Notes: generated from the sequence alone by a model not told the origin. 64,000 nt of DNA from Marinisporobacter balticus (GCF_004345705.1 NZ_SLWV01000008.1:60725-124724); one strand, 5' to 3'; shown: positions 32,715 to 41,341, counted from the first letter of the stretch. Program-made: numbers and translations.

Positions 32715-33672
32715 TTTTTCCCCTCCATTTAATCATATCTACAAAGGCTTCGATCCTTGTATTAATTCCCGCTTCTCCTGTATGCTCATCTATAGTAAGT
32801 AGAATAAATGGTTTATCTGAATTTCTTCTCGTTCTACGTTCAATAATATCTGCAATCACAGAATCTATCCCACAGCCAAAGCTTGATAGATAAATAATCC
32901 CTTGAATATCTTTTTGCTCCATCGCGTAAAAAGCAGCACCTATTACCTTTCTTCCAAAACTCCAAAATATCTTTTTATCCATGATCGCTGCCTTTTCATT
33001 CATTACTTTCGTATCAAAACTATCTTGGGTAATCACATCCATATTATGCTCTCTTAATTTTTCAATGATATTCATACTAAGATAAGCATCATAAATATTA
33101 TAAGGATGCCCTAATAAAAGGATCTTAACCTTTCGTCTATGAAGATTGATATTTTTAAAAATTTTATGATCCTCTAAATCAATAGGCAACATCCCATTTT
33201 TTATTTGCACTTTATAGCTTTCATGTTCCTTTAAAGCTTTTTCAAAAGCAAAGTCAATTTTTTTTCGATCCTTTGTAATATAATTACCCATTTCATATAC
33301 AGTTTTCGATAATTTCTTCTTTGACTTATGAAAATCTATTGTGGTATCAATCATTTGAGGTAAATCCTTTATACCACTCCTTACCATTTCTGGTAAACCA
33401 CAAAATTTAGGACAAATATATTCATCTTTATGAATACTCATCATTTTAGGTACAAAGATCAAATCAACCTGATTCTTCAAATCCATCACATGTCCAATAT
33501 ATACCTTTATAGGTAGACACGCATCATCTACTGTATTTTTTACACCATTATCTACAATTTTTTTATTTGTTTTTTTAGATATTAACACTTGTGCACCTAA
33601 AGTTTCAAAGAACTTCCTCCACAAAGGGTAGTAATAGTAATACAACAATCCTCTAGGGATACCTATTTTCAT
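32668..33672 (-). CDS. DUF2229-type CoA-activase-associated protein, component 3
   Basis: The 334-residue protein begins MKIGIPRGLLYYYYYPLWRKFFETLG and has VDDACLPIKVYIGHVM, ICPKFCGLPEMV and YLSSFGCGIDSVIAD; the cysteine pattern and order match the DUF2229 half of large CoA-enzyme activases. It is first in the three-gene set and overlaps the next by 47 bp. Substrate of the cognate dehydratase unknown. Confidence 0.8.
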   Translation of the reverse strand: MKIGIPRGLLYYYYYPLWRKFFETLGAQVLISKKTNKKIVDNGVKNTVDDACLPIKVYIGHVMDLKNQVDLIFVPKMMSIHKDEYICPKFCGLPEMVRSGIKDLPQMIDTTIDFHKSKKKLSKTVYEMGNYITKDRKKIDFAFEKALKEHESYKVQIKNGMLPIDLEDHKIFKNINLHRRKVKILLLGHPYNIYDAYLSMNIIEKLREHNMDVITQDSFDTKVMNEKAAIMDKKIFWSFGRKVIGAAFYAMEQKDIQGIIYLSSFGCGIDSVIADIIERRTRRNSDKPFILLTIDEHTGEAGINTRIEAFVDMIKWRGKNENNFSTYGKNLSTR

Positions 33673-33763
33673 ATAGACCTTTCCTCTCTATCTTTTGTCT
33701 CCTATAACATTCTTTACAATTTGGATAAATTTTAAACCCATTCATTATAATTTCTTATAATTC

Positions 33764-33802
33764 AAAAGACCGTGCTACGATTTTCATCATAACACGGTCT
33801 TT
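33764..33802 (-). terminator. Terminator of the glutaredoxin/selenoprotein operon
   Basis: Minus-strand stem AAGACCGTG/CACGGTCTT with an 18-base loop and a following T-run, 10 bp after the glutaredoxin-like gene. Confidence 0.75.
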
Positions 33803-33811
33803 ATATCTACA

Positions 33812-34042
33812 TTATTTCAATAAATCATCTAATCTTTCTTTGTCAAACCCTTGGATGGTTTCTCCTTCTATTTCAATAACAGGTACACCCATAAATCCTT
33901 TTTTCATCAATTCTTTTCTAGCAACCATATCTGTAGAAACATTTTTTTCTGTATATGCAACACCTATTGAATGAAGATAGTCCTTTGCATCTTTACAGTA
34001 TACACATGTATCACTTGAATATACTACTACATTTTTACTCAT
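33812..34042 (-). CDS. Glutaredoxin-family protein
   Basis: The 76-residue protein has a thioredoxin fold with CVYC at residues 13-16 (SSDTCVYCKDAKDYL), the cis-proline in GVPVIEIEGE and the FDKERLDDLL C-terminal helix. It resembles NrdH/Grx-like redoxins of Clostridia. It is probably co-transcribed with the upstream iron-sulfur membrane protein and HesB-like selenoprotein, so the three would act in thiol, sulfur or metal redox work. Confidence 0.88.
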   Translation of the reverse strand: MSKNVVVYSSDTCVYCKDAKDYLHSIGVAYTEKNVSTDMVARKELMKKGFMGVPVIEIEGETIQGFDKERLDDLLK

Positions 34043-34122
34043 GTGAAATTCCTCCCTTAATTTTATACTTACTATTATTCTATACCCACTATCATGTGGA
34101 TTTATTCATAAATTTAAATTAT

Positions 34123-34632
34123 TTATTTCAATTCTTTCGTTGTACTCTTTATTTTTTTATCTTTACTTTCTTTGATTAACCCTGTCGCATGACCCATCGG
34201 GCAAACTTGACACCAACTTCTTGGTTTAAATATAACCCCCATCATCACACCTAGTACTAATGATACCATCATTAATCTAAAAACACCAAAGGCTACAGCT
34301 TTTATAATATCTGGTTGATGAAAAGCATGGTATAAAGATATGCTAAACATCACCATCATTACTGTTAATAATGTATTTTTTGCTCTTTTCCCTCTAAATG
34401 ATTTAGGCAAATTATTTTCAAAGCTTATATTTTGAAGAAATTTAGCCAGTATAGATCCTCTCGGACAATATTTTGAACAATGAATCTTCCCATCACCTCT
34501 TAGCGCATGATAAATAGGTGCACCGATACAGACAAATCCTAACAATCCAAAACGTATATCAACAATGGACAATGTAATAAATAAAACCATTAAAATCCAT
34601 GACCATGATTGATGCGATTTTTTTGTAGCCAT
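34123..34632 (-). CDS. 4Fe-4S-binding membrane protein (NapH/NosR-like)
   Basis: The 169-residue protein has two N-terminal hydrophobic segments, then CSKYCPRGSILAKFLQ, two more hydrophobic segments (residues 85-125) and a CQVCPMGHATGLI motif near 147. Such cysteine motifs after transmembrane helices are typical of NapH/NosR/CcoG-like electron-transfer proteins, although here each has three cysteines at most, so cluster binding may need both halves. It ends with a lysine-rich tail. It starts 12 bp after the selenoprotein stop. Confidence 0.75.
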   Translation of the reverse strand: MATKKSHQSWSWILMVLFITLSIVDIRFGLLGFVCIGAPIYHALRGDGKIHCSKYCPRGSILAKFLQNISFENNLPKSFRGKRAKNTLLTVMMVMFSISLYHAFHQPDIIKAVAFGVFRLMMVSLVLGVMMGVIFKPRSWCQVCPMGHATGLIKESKDKKIKSTTKELK

Positions 34633-34644
34633 TTTCTCACTCCT

Positions 34645-34953
34645 TTAAGAACAAGAGGAACCTCCTCTTCCCGCTATAATTGTAAATCCTTTATGAAGCC
34701 ATCCAGCTGAGTAATCCACCGTAAAATCTTTAAATTGATTTAGCAAATCTTTTTCTACGATTATTTTTAATCCGTTTACTTCTTCATAATAATCCTTTTC
34801 ATCATCCTTTGACCCTTCCAGGGTTATTCCAAATGTTGGACCACCTCATCCAATACCTTTGACAAAAATCCTTAAAAATGTATTTTTTCTATTTTTATCT
34901 TCTAATTGCTTTTTTATATTTTCTTGTGCTTTTTCAGAAATATGCATATACAT
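34645..34953 (-). CDS. HesB-like selenoprotein with in-frame UGA
   Basis: The frame runs from ATG at 34953 (GGAGG seven bases upstream) to TAA at 34645 and is interrupted only by TGA at 34846-34848, codon 36. Protein on both sides is one HesB/IscA-like fold of 102 residues: IFVKGIG-U-GGPTFGITLEG, then YSAGWLHKGFTI, ending GRGGSSCS. In HesB/IscA relatives the U position is a cysteine (CGGP), and clostridial HesB-like selenoproteins are known. Downstream of the UGA a compact hairpin ACCCT-GGA-AGGGT starts 21 bases later, at the right distance for a bacterial SECIS with GG in the loop. The start of an operon with the iron-sulfur membrane protein and glutaredoxin. Confidence 0.88.
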
Positions 34954-34970
34954 ATCCTAACCTCCTCTTT

Positions 34971-35037
34971 GTATATCCCCCTCCCTATAGGGGTGTATCT
35001 TTAATATCATTTTAGTATATTTTTCTATCTGTGTCAA
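34971..35037 (-). promoter_or_regulatory. Sigma-A promoter with CsoR-like operator for the selenoprotein operon
   Basis: On the minus strand TTGACA (35032-35037), 17-bp spacer, TAAAAT (35009-35014). Just after the expected start lies GATACACCCCTATAGGG then AGGGGGATATAC (34971-34999), a G/C-tract inverted repeat of the type bound by CsoR/CstR-family repressors (copper or persulfide sensors). Operator identity is inferred from pattern only. Confidence 0.6.
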
Positions 35038-35200
35038 TACCCATTCAGAATAAATTTTTTTATACATATCATCACATACCGAAAGTTTCAAATGAAAAAC
35101 GAAAATCTAAAATCAAATACTCGATCTATTCATGCAAACTTTATAAAGTACAAAACAAATAACTTTACATTTATAGTATTCCTCTAAAAATTAATTTTTA

Positions 35201-35234
35201 AAAAAATAAAAGTTTCTGCGTATTGCAGAAACTT
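35201..35234 (-). terminator. Rho-independent terminator of the 199-residue hypothetical gene
   Basis: Minus-strand stem AGTTTCTGC/GCAGAAACT with a five-base loop and a T-rich tail, directly after the stop of the gene at 35235. Confidence 0.8.
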
Positions 35235-35834
35235 CTATCGTTTCATAATTTCAATAATATCCTTTGCCTTATTCAACACTTCTCTTATTTCATATCCTTC
35301 ATTAAATTCTAGTATTTCTAATATATCTGTAAGATTTTCAAACTCATTTATAATATTTTTCTTATTCTTAGCATTTTCCTTTAACCGATGTATTCTATCA
35401 TTTACCATAAGTGCTTGATCTATTTTTTTCCCTCCCTTCCCATGTACATGTGGTCTTATCACTTCTAATACTTCAATTACGCTCTTTGCTTCTTGATGCT
35501 CTGTTTCATTATAAGTATTGGCAGATACAGATCTATTTTTTGCATATCCATCTAATGCATACATAATATCTAGCATATTTTCAGCTTTTCCAAGTACTCC
35601 TTTTAATTGATCTCCCAAATAAGATTTGACTTCTTTTTTTTCTTCTTTTGCTAATAAAGTAAATAATAGAATCGGAAGAATCTTATCATTACTAAACAGG
35701 CTCGTAATCATATTTGCTAAAGTAGTATTCGGTTTTTCTATATTTTTATCCTTTATTTCTTCCAACACTTTTAGATCTAACACTTCTGCATCTGCCTTTT
35801 GCAAATTCAGTTCCTCCCTTTTGTTATCTTCCAT
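35235..35834 (-). CDS. Hypothetical protein, helical
   Basis: The 199-residue, mainly helical protein starts at ATG 35834 after AAGGGAGGG. The N-terminal 35 residues are charged; residues 40-65 hold a hydrophobic stretch (MITSLFSNDKILPILLFTLLAKEE); the middle has IEVLEVIRPHVHGKGGKKIDQAL. The IRPHVHGKGGKKIDQALMVNDRI segment looks conserved but I cannot assign a family. The gene stands alone with its own terminator. Confidence 0.6.
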   Translation of the reverse strand: MEDNKREELNLQKADAEVLDLKVLEEIKDKNIEKPNTTLANMITSLFSNDKILPILLFTLLAKEEKKEVKSYLGDQLKGVLGKAENMLDIMYALDGYAKNRSVSANTYNETEHQEAKSVIEVLEVIRPHVHGKGGKKIDQALMVNDRIHRLKENAKNKKNIINEFENLTDILEILEFNEGYEIREVLNKAKDIIEIMKR

Positions 35835-36068
35835 TGAATTCCCTCCCTTAAAAAGGCTAGTACACTGACTTTTACGATTTCATTATATAGTATGTTGCCT
35901 TTATCATTTTCGTGCATAGTTCTTCTAAAATTTCAAAATATTTGAATTTATTCTTAAGTCTGTACCATACGTGTAAAATGCAATATTTTATCTATCTAAA
36001 GAAGAAACGCTGTATTCTATAGAATAGCATCTTAAAGAAAATAGGTGCTCATTTTACAATTTTTCTAT

Positions 36069-36097
36069 AAAAATAACCAGCAATATGCTGGTTATTT
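36069..36097 (-). terminator. Terminator of the FAD-dependent dehydrogenase gene
   Basis: Minus-strand inverted repeat AATAACCAGCA/TGCTGGTTATT followed by T-rich sequence, overlapping the last codons of the gene. Confidence 0.65.
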
Positions 36098-37687
36098 CTC
36101 TAAAGACCTATATTTTTTTATAATCATTTCAGCTACTTTTATGCCATCTACCGAAGCAGAAACAATTCCTCCTGCATATCCGCCACCTTCTCCGATAGGA
36201 TACAGTCCTTCTACGTTTAAACTTTCTAAGGTATCCACATCTCTTTCAATCCGAATTGGCGCAGAGCTTCTTGTTTCCACCCCTGTCATCACTGCATCGT
36301 TCATTGCAAATCCCTTTAATTTTTTATCCATTTCAACAATAGCTTCTTTCATTGATTCTATCACAAAACCCGGAAGGCATTTCTCTAAATTTGCTAGCTT
36401 CACATTTGGTAAATACGAAGGTTTTACTGCTCCTATCTCGCATGATGCTTCGCCTCTTAAAAAATCACCCACCAATTGTACTGGCGCACAAAAATTACTA
36501 CCTCCCAAAAGATAAGCTTCCTGCTCCCATTTTCGTTGAAATGCTACCCCTGCTAATGGATGATCACTTCCAAAATCATCTGTATTTACTTGCACAAGCA
36601 AGGCACTATTGGCATTTTCTTGATCCCGCCTATATTCACTCATACCATTTGTTACAAGCCTTTTTTCCTCTGAAGCTGCTGCAACAACACTTCCTCCTGG
36701 ACACATACAAAATGTATAAACAGCTCTTCCCTTTACCGTCTGATAAGTCAGTCGATAATCAGCAGCACCTAATCGTTGATGTGTTGCAAATTCCTTATAT
36801 TGCGCATGATCAATTACATGTTGTGGATGTTCAATTCTTACACCAATAGAAAAAGGCTTCTGTCTAATTTTCACTCCTCTTTCATGTAAGTTTTCATAAG
36901 TATCTCTTGCACTATGGCCTATAGCTAATATTACTTCTTGTGCATCTATTTTATCATTTCCATTAATCTCTAGTCCTTTAATTGCCCCATTTTCTATAAA
37001 GAAGTCTGTTACTTTATTTCCAAATCGAACTTCTCCGCCTAAATCCTCTATGGTTTTTCGCATATTTTTCACAACATTCTTTAAAATATCCGTACCAATA
37101 TGAGGCTTTTGCACGTAGGATATTTCTTTTGGTGCACCCGCATTTATAAACTCCTCTAATACTTTTCTACATCTTATATCTTTGATTCTTGTGGTTAATT
37201 TTCCATCAGAAAAAGTCCCCGCTCCCCCTTCCCCAAACTGTACATTAGACGCTGGATTGAGTTTGCCCATTTTCCAAAAATGGTCTATATCTTTGCTTCT
37301 CGTATCTACATCTTGTCCTCGTTCTAATAATATAGGATTGTATCCCCTTTGAGAAAGGATTAATCCTGCAAACATGCCAGCAGGGCCCATACCCACTATT
37401 ATCGGCCTATGTATAAGTCTTTCGTCTCCTGCCTCTACATCCTCATACGTTAGCCTTGGACTCTTTTTTACTTCTTTGTTTTTCTTTAAAACATGCGCTT
37501 CATTTTTAAGCATCACATCAATTGTATATACGAAAGAGATATTATTTTTTCTAGCATCTATGGATTCTCTAAAGATTTTATAGTCAATAATTTCTTCTGG
37601 CTTTACCTTTAACTTCTTTCCTATTTTTTCTTTCAAAATGTTTTGATTTTCATCTAGTGATAATTTCACTTCATTTATACGGATCAT
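36092..37687 (-). CDS. Uncharacterized FAD-dependent dehydrogenase (COG2509 type)
   Basis: The 531-residue flavoprotein starts MIRINEVKLSLDENQNIL at ATG 37687, after AAAGGGAG; an upstream ATG at 37717 is poorly supported. The N-terminal 80 residues are the small extra domain of the group. The FAD Rossmann motif is IIVGMGPAGMFAGLILSQRG near residue 95; later come GEGGAGTFSDGKLTTR, ILAIGHSARDTY and the C-terminal GEGGGYAGGIVSASVDGIKVAE. The reaction is unknown; many Clostridia have one copy. Confidence 0.85.
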   Translation of the reverse strand: MIRINEVKLSLDENQNILKEKIGKKLKVKPEEIIDYKIFRESIDARKNNISFVYTIDVMLKNEAHVLKKNKEVKKSPRLTYEDVEAGDERLIHRPIIVGMGPAGMFAGLILSQRGYNPILLERGQDVDTRSKDIDHFWKMGKLNPASNVQFGEGGAGTFSDGKLTTRIKDIRCRKVLEEFINAGAPKEISYVQKPHIGTDILKNVVKNMRKTIEDLGGEVRFGNKVTDFFIENGAIKGLEINGNDKIDAQEVILAIGHSARDTYENLHERGVKIRQKPFSIGVRIEHPQHVIDHAQYKEFATHQRLGAADYRLTYQTVKGRAVYTFCMCPGGSVVAAASEEKRLVTNGMSEYRRDQENANSALLVQVNTDDFGSDHPLAGVAFQRKWEQEAYLLGGSNFCAPVQLVGDFLRGEASCEIGAVKPSYLPNVKLANLEKCLPGFVIESMKEAIVEMDKKLKGFAMNDAVMTGVETRSSAPIRIERDVDTLESLNVEGLYPIGEGGGYAGGIVSASVDGIKVAEMIIKKYRSLEK

Positions 37688-37913
37688 TTCATTTCTCCCT
37701 TTCCTTTTAACTATCACATATTATACCACATTGATTATAAAAAATTCACACGCTCCTATCGTAGCTGCTCAAAAATCTTTTTCTATTTATGTATATAAGC
37801 CTTTGGCTATTGAAAAACTAAAAACATAAAAATCTTTTTAATGAAATTCGTATCATCAACTTCAGATAATAACATTAAATTTATAAACTCAAAATACAAA
37901 GGAGAGATACACT

Positions 37914-38087
37914 ATGAACATTCAAAGAGCACAAGAAATATTTCAATCCACTAAAAGCATTACCGTATTTCACAACGGGGAGTCTATTTGGATTGAAAAA
38001 TTAGATCCAAGTACCAATACAGCTTATGTAAGAGCTATGTCTGGTGAAAAAAATGTACTCGTGAGTGAACTTCAAGAAGTTCATTAA
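37914..38087 (+). CDS. sspH: Small acid-soluble spore protein, H type
   Basis: A 57-residue protein, MNIQRAQEIFQSTKSITV through the ending VSELQEVH, matching the H-type SASP family (RAxxIxxSxxxItVxxNGxxvWIExxd and a final VSELxE). GGAGAG precedes the ATG by eight bases. H-type SASPs are minor proteins of the spore core. A possible sigma-G-like promoter (GTATC and CATTAAA, 18 bp apart, near 37846-37875) is weak. It shows the organism forms endospores. Confidence 0.9.
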   Translation: MNIQRAQEIFQSTKSITVFHNGESIWIEKLDPSTNTAYVRAMSGEKNVLVSELQEVH

Positions 38088-38129
38088 TACAAAACATCCA
38101 ATCATTTTTATGATTGGATGTTTTGTATT
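38086..38129 (+). terminator. Terminator of sspH
   Basis: Perfect inverted repeat AATACAAAACATCCAATCAT with its complement, loop TTTT, starting at the stop codon. The T-run is short, but the stem is long. Confidence 0.75.
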
Positions 38130-38182
38130 AAAACACTATATTTTATATTCGCAAATTATGTTTTTGCCATGTCATCATTATA

Positions 38183-38569
38183 CTAATACAAAGGCTCTGG
38201 TCTTTGGATAAAATGCATGATATTCCCTTCTAAATCTTTAAACCATGCTGTTTTAATGCCTTTTGAGCTTGTAGTCAATTCTTCAATGATTTCCACATCA
38301 TTCTTTAGAAGATTTTCATATTCTTTTTCTATTTGATCTGTTCCAAAGGCTATATGGCGAATTCCTTGATATTTTTTTGTATCTTTTGGCGCAACAGCAT
38401 GCTCCATTGGATAGATTTCTATCATGTTTTCATCTTCCATCAAAAGAAAATAGGTTGGTTTTTCTTTTTTATTGTCATAAACAATTTTAAAATCAAATAC
38501 TTTCACATACCAATCTTTTAAACGCATTGTATCTTTTGCACAAATTCCTATATGTTCCATTGTTAACAT
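38183..38569 (-). CDS. Glyoxalase/VOC-superfamily protein
   Basis: The 128-residue protein starts MLTMEHIGICAKDTMRLKDWYVKVFDFKI, a VOC beta-alpha-beta module, with IRHIAFGTDQIEKEYENL in the second half and FKDLEGNIMHFIQRPEPLY at the end. H6, H72 and the E near the end could be the metal ligands. It is 12 bp after a KDG-kinase-like gene and may act with that regulon, but VOC proteins have many functions. Confidence 0.75.
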   Translation of the reverse strand: MLTMEHIGICAKDTMRLKDWYVKVFDFKIVYDNKKEKPTYFLLMEDENMIEIYPMEHAVAPKDTKKYQGIRHIAFGTDQIEKEYENLLKNDVEIIEELTTSSKGIKTAWFKDLEGNIMHFIQRPEPLY

Positions 38570-38581
38570 AGTTAATTCCTC

Positions 38582-39529
38582 CTATCGATCAATATGTTTT
38601 TCTTTGCCCATAAACTGCATCACTTGTGAAATTGTTGGAAATCCTTCCATATCCCCTCTTACTAAAGTTGCCATAGCCCCTACGCCATTTGCCAACTGGG
38701 CACATTCTTTCAAACTTGATTTTTTCAACACCCCAGATAAAAACCCTGCTGCATATCCATCTCCTGCTCCAACTGTATCTTCAAATTTTTCAACAACATA
38801 TCCTTTTACGAATTGTTCTTCGTTATTACTTGCAACATAACATCCTTCTTTTCCTAACTTCACAGCTACTATTTTGCAACCCATCTCAAGGAATTTTTTT
38901 GCAATCTCGTTAGGATCATCGATACCTAATAACAGCTCACCTTCAGAAATTCCAGGAAATATAATATCTACCTTTTTTGCTACATCTAAAAGTACTTGGC
39001 GCGCCTCTTCAATACGCCATAATTTCAGTCTTATATTCGGATCAAAAGAAATAAGTACATTCCCCTCTTTGGCAACCTCTATTGCTTTATATACTGTTTC
39101 TCTCGCACTTTTTGATAGTGCTAAAGTGATTCCTGTAATATGGAGTATTTTTGCTTTTTTGATATATTCATAATCTAAATCTTCTACACTTAAATTACTT
39201 GTAGCAGAATTTTTTCGATAATAATAAATATTTGGATCAACATGGGCAAATCTTTCTTTAAAAAGAAGTCCTGTACTTTTCTCACGATCTTCAACTACCC
39301 GTGAAATATCTACCCCTTCGCCTCTTATAACTGATTTAATATATCTACCAAATTCATCATTGCCAAGTCGCGAGAACCATCCTGCTTCATGTCCTAATCG
39401 TGAAAGGGCTATAGCCACATTAGATTCTGCTCCTCCTATAGATTTGCTAAAACTATGCACATATCTTAATGGCCCAGTAGAATCCGGATTAAAAAGTACC
39501 ATCGTTTCTCCAAAGGTTATAACCTCCAT
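38582..39529 (-). CDS. kdgK: 2-keto-3-deoxygluconate kinase-like PfkB sugar kinase, copy 1
   Basis: The 315-residue PfkB kinase has VITFGETMVLFNPDSTGPLRYVHSFSKSIGGAESNVAIALSRLG at the N-terminus, matching KdgK, and the C-terminal catalytic signature DTVGAGDGYAAGFLSG with the base Asp. It phosphorylates 2-keto-3-deoxygluconate or a related sugar. Its promoter and operator are the same as those of eda-kdgK2, so it belongs to the same regulon. There is little room for redundancy unless the two kinases use different substrates. Confidence 0.83.
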   Translation of the reverse strand: MEVITFGETMVLFNPDSTGPLRYVHSFSKSIGGAESNVAIALSRLGHEAGWFSRLGNDEFGRYIKSVIRGEGVDISRVVEDREKSTGLLFKERFAHVDPNIYYYRKNSATSNLSVEDLDYEYIKKAKILHITGITLALSKSARETVYKAIEVAKEGNVLISFDPNIRLKLWRIEEARQVLLDVAKKVDIIFPGISEGELLLGIDDPNEIAKKFLEMGCKIVAVKLGKEGCYVASNNEEQFVKGYVVEKFEDTVGAGDGYAAGFLSGVLKKSSLKECAQLANGVGAMATLVRGDMEGFPTISQVMQFMGKEKHIDR

Positions 39530-39607
39530 ATTCCCGCTCCTTCCAGATATATTTATTCCTAGTTATTTTGTATATAATTATTTTTCAATATTTTAGTTGT
39601 AGTTGTA

Positions 39608-39663
39608 GTTGTCTGATGTCTGTCATTATATTTAAATTATATACCAATTTTCGAAAAAATCAA
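39608..39663 (-). promoter_or_regulatory. Promoter with shared operator for the kdgK copy 1 gene
   Basis: On the minus strand TTGATT (39658-39663), 16-bp spacer, TATAAT (39636-39641), then AGACATCAGACAAC (39608-39621). The same 14 bases stand just after an almost identical promoter upstream of eda at 49630. The motif is the probable site of the FCD-type regulator at 49857. Confidence 0.7.
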
Positions 39664-39697
39664 TATATAATTAGTAAAAAACACTCGATGTACTTTT

Positions 39698-39787
39698 GGA
39701 AATTCGAATCATTTCTATGATCTTTTCAAGAAAGCATACAACGTCACACCCACTAAATTTAGAAAAGAAACTGATTCAAAAGTTTAG
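39698..39787 (+). pseudogene. C-terminal remnant of an AraC-family regulator
   Basis: An open stretch reads GNSNHFYDLFKKAYNVTPTKFRKE and then stops. This is the end of the AraC/XylS HTH domain (G.sn.FyrlFKK..G.TP..fR). No start or upstream part of the gene is seen; the rest of the domain has been lost. A strong terminator follows 11 bp later. It may be the trace of a former regulator of the sugar-acid genes. Confidence 0.6.
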
Positions 39788-39797
39788 TCCTATACTA

Positions 39798-39836
39798 AAA
39801 AATCGTTAAGGTTTTTTTAACCTTAACGATTTTTTG
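39798..39836 (-). terminator. Terminator of the uxaA-uxaB operon
   Basis: Inverted repeat AAAAAATCGTTAAGGTT/AACCTTAACGATTTTTT, with A and T tracts on both sides. It can end uxaA on the minus strand and would also have ended the decayed AraC gene on the plus strand. Confidence 0.85.
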
Positions 39837-39853
39837 TCCTTGACCAAATGTAC

Positions 39854-41341
39854 TTACACTGTAACGCCTGTTTTAAAAATAGCCATTTCTCTAAAATCAT
39901 TTTTTTCATTATTTACAAATGTACCACTAGCCACTTCTATTATATAATCAATAAAATCTTCTAAAACCTCGTCCATTCCTTTGTCTTCTACTAAAACCCC
40001 TGCATTGTAGTCAATCCAATGTGTCTTTTGTTTATATAGTTGTGAATTTGTAGCAATTTTCATAGTGGGCACAAAGCTTCCAAAAGGTGTTCCTCTACCT
40101 GTTGTGAAAAGCACCATATGGCATCCTGATGCTGCTAGAGCTGTTGCAGCAACTAAGTCATTTCCAGGAGCACTCAGTAAGTTTAACCCTTTTGTTTTTA
40201 ATATTTTCCCATATCTTAGTACATCCATAACAGGGGCATCTCCCCCTTTTTGTGTACATCCTAATGATTTATCTTCAAGAGTTGTGATTCCTCCAGCTTT
40301 ATTCCCTGGTGATGGATTTTCGTATACAACTTGATTATGTGATATAAAATATTCTTTAAAATCATTAATTAAATGTACCGTCTTGTCAAACACCTCTTCA
40401 TTGATACATCGATTCATCAAAATCGTTTCTGCACCAAACATCTCTGGAACCTCCGTAAGAATTGTGCTTCCTCCTTGTGCAATTAAAAAATCTGAAAATG
40501 CACCAAGTAATGGGTTTGCTGTAATCCCTGAGAGTCCATCAGATCCTCCACATTTTAGTCCAATGTTTAGTTCTGATAAAGGAAGTTCTTCTCTTTTGTC
40601 TTTCATCATATTTTCATACAATTCTTTTAAAAGCTTTACACCTTCTTCAATTTCATTATCTACTTCTTGTGCCACTAAGAATCTTACTCTATTTTTATTA
40701 TATTCTCCTAAGCTTTCTTTAAAGGCTTCCATATAATTGTTTTCACAGCCAAGTCCTAATACCAAAACACCGCCTGCATTTGGATGCTTTACCATATTTC
40801 CTAAGATCGTTCTTGTATTTTTATGGTCCTCTCCAAGCTGAGAGCATCCATAATTATGCTTAAATACTTCTACCCCATCAATTTTTTCTGTATTCACTTC
40901 TTCTCTGAATTTTTTAATGATTAATTCACCAATGCCATTGACGCAACCTACTGTAGGTACAATCCACAATTCATTTCTTATGCCTACTTTTTTATCTTCT
41001 CTTTTGTATCCTTTAAAAGCAAGATTTTTATTTTCTGTATTTAATGATGCTATATTTTGATTAAAAGTATAGTCTAAAACGCCATCTAAATTGGTTTTTG
41101 TATTATGGGTATGCACCCACTCACCTACTCCAATCTCTTTTATAGCATAGCCAATAGCATAGCCATACTTTATAACATCATCCTCTTTTTTGATATCTAC
41201 TAAAGCAATCTTATGGCCTCTTTTAACAGCTTGTTTTAACTGGATTTCTTCATTTTCTACTGTCAAGACAGTATTTTTTTCTAAATCCTTAAGTGCAACT
41301 ACCACATTGTCTTTTCCATTGATTTGGATATATGGCTTCAT
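39854..41341 (-). CDS. uxaA: Altronate dehydratase
   Basis: The 495-residue iron-dependent enzyme turns D-altronate into 2-keto-3-deoxygluconate. It has an N-terminal SAF-like domain (DNVVVALKDLEKNTVLTV, and GYAIKEIGVGEWVHTHNTKTNL), then the main domain with KGYKREDKKVGIRNELWIVPTVGCVNGIG, GCSQLGEDH, LGLGCENNYMEAF and LKCGGSDGLSGITANPLLG. Length fits. The start overlaps the uxaB stop by one base (ATGA-type), so the two are coupled. Confidence 0.95.
   Translation of the reverse strand: MKPYIQINGKDNVVVALKDLEKNTVLTVENEEIQLKQAVKRGHKIALVDIKKEDDVIKYGYAIGYAIKEIGVGEWVHTHNTKTNLDGVLDYTFNQNIASLNTENKNLAFKGYKREDKKVGIRNELWIVPTVGCVNGIGELIIKKFREEVNTEKIDGVEVFKHNYGCSQLGEDHKNTRTILGNMVKHPNAGGVLVLGLGCENNYMEAFKESLGEYNKNRVRFLVAQEVDNEIEEGVKLLKELYENMMKDKREELPLSELNIGLKCGGSDGLSGITANPLLGAFSDFLIAQGGSTILTEVPEMFGAETILMNRCINEEVFDKTVHLINDFKEYFISHNQVVYENPSPGNKAGGITTLEDKSLGCTQKGGDAPVMDVLRYGKILKTKGLNLLSAPGNDLVAATALAASGCHMVLFTTGRGTPFGSFVPTMKIATNSQLYKQKTHWIDYNAGVLVEDKGMDEVLEDFIDYIIEVASGTFVNNEKNDFREMAIFKTGVTV

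Noticed and set aside
36603..36849. Plus-strand ORF of up to 165 codons over the FAD-dependent dehydrogenase gene
   Set aside because: It is a reading of the opposite strand of a conserved flavoprotein with leucine/histidine-rich composition and no ribosome-binding site.
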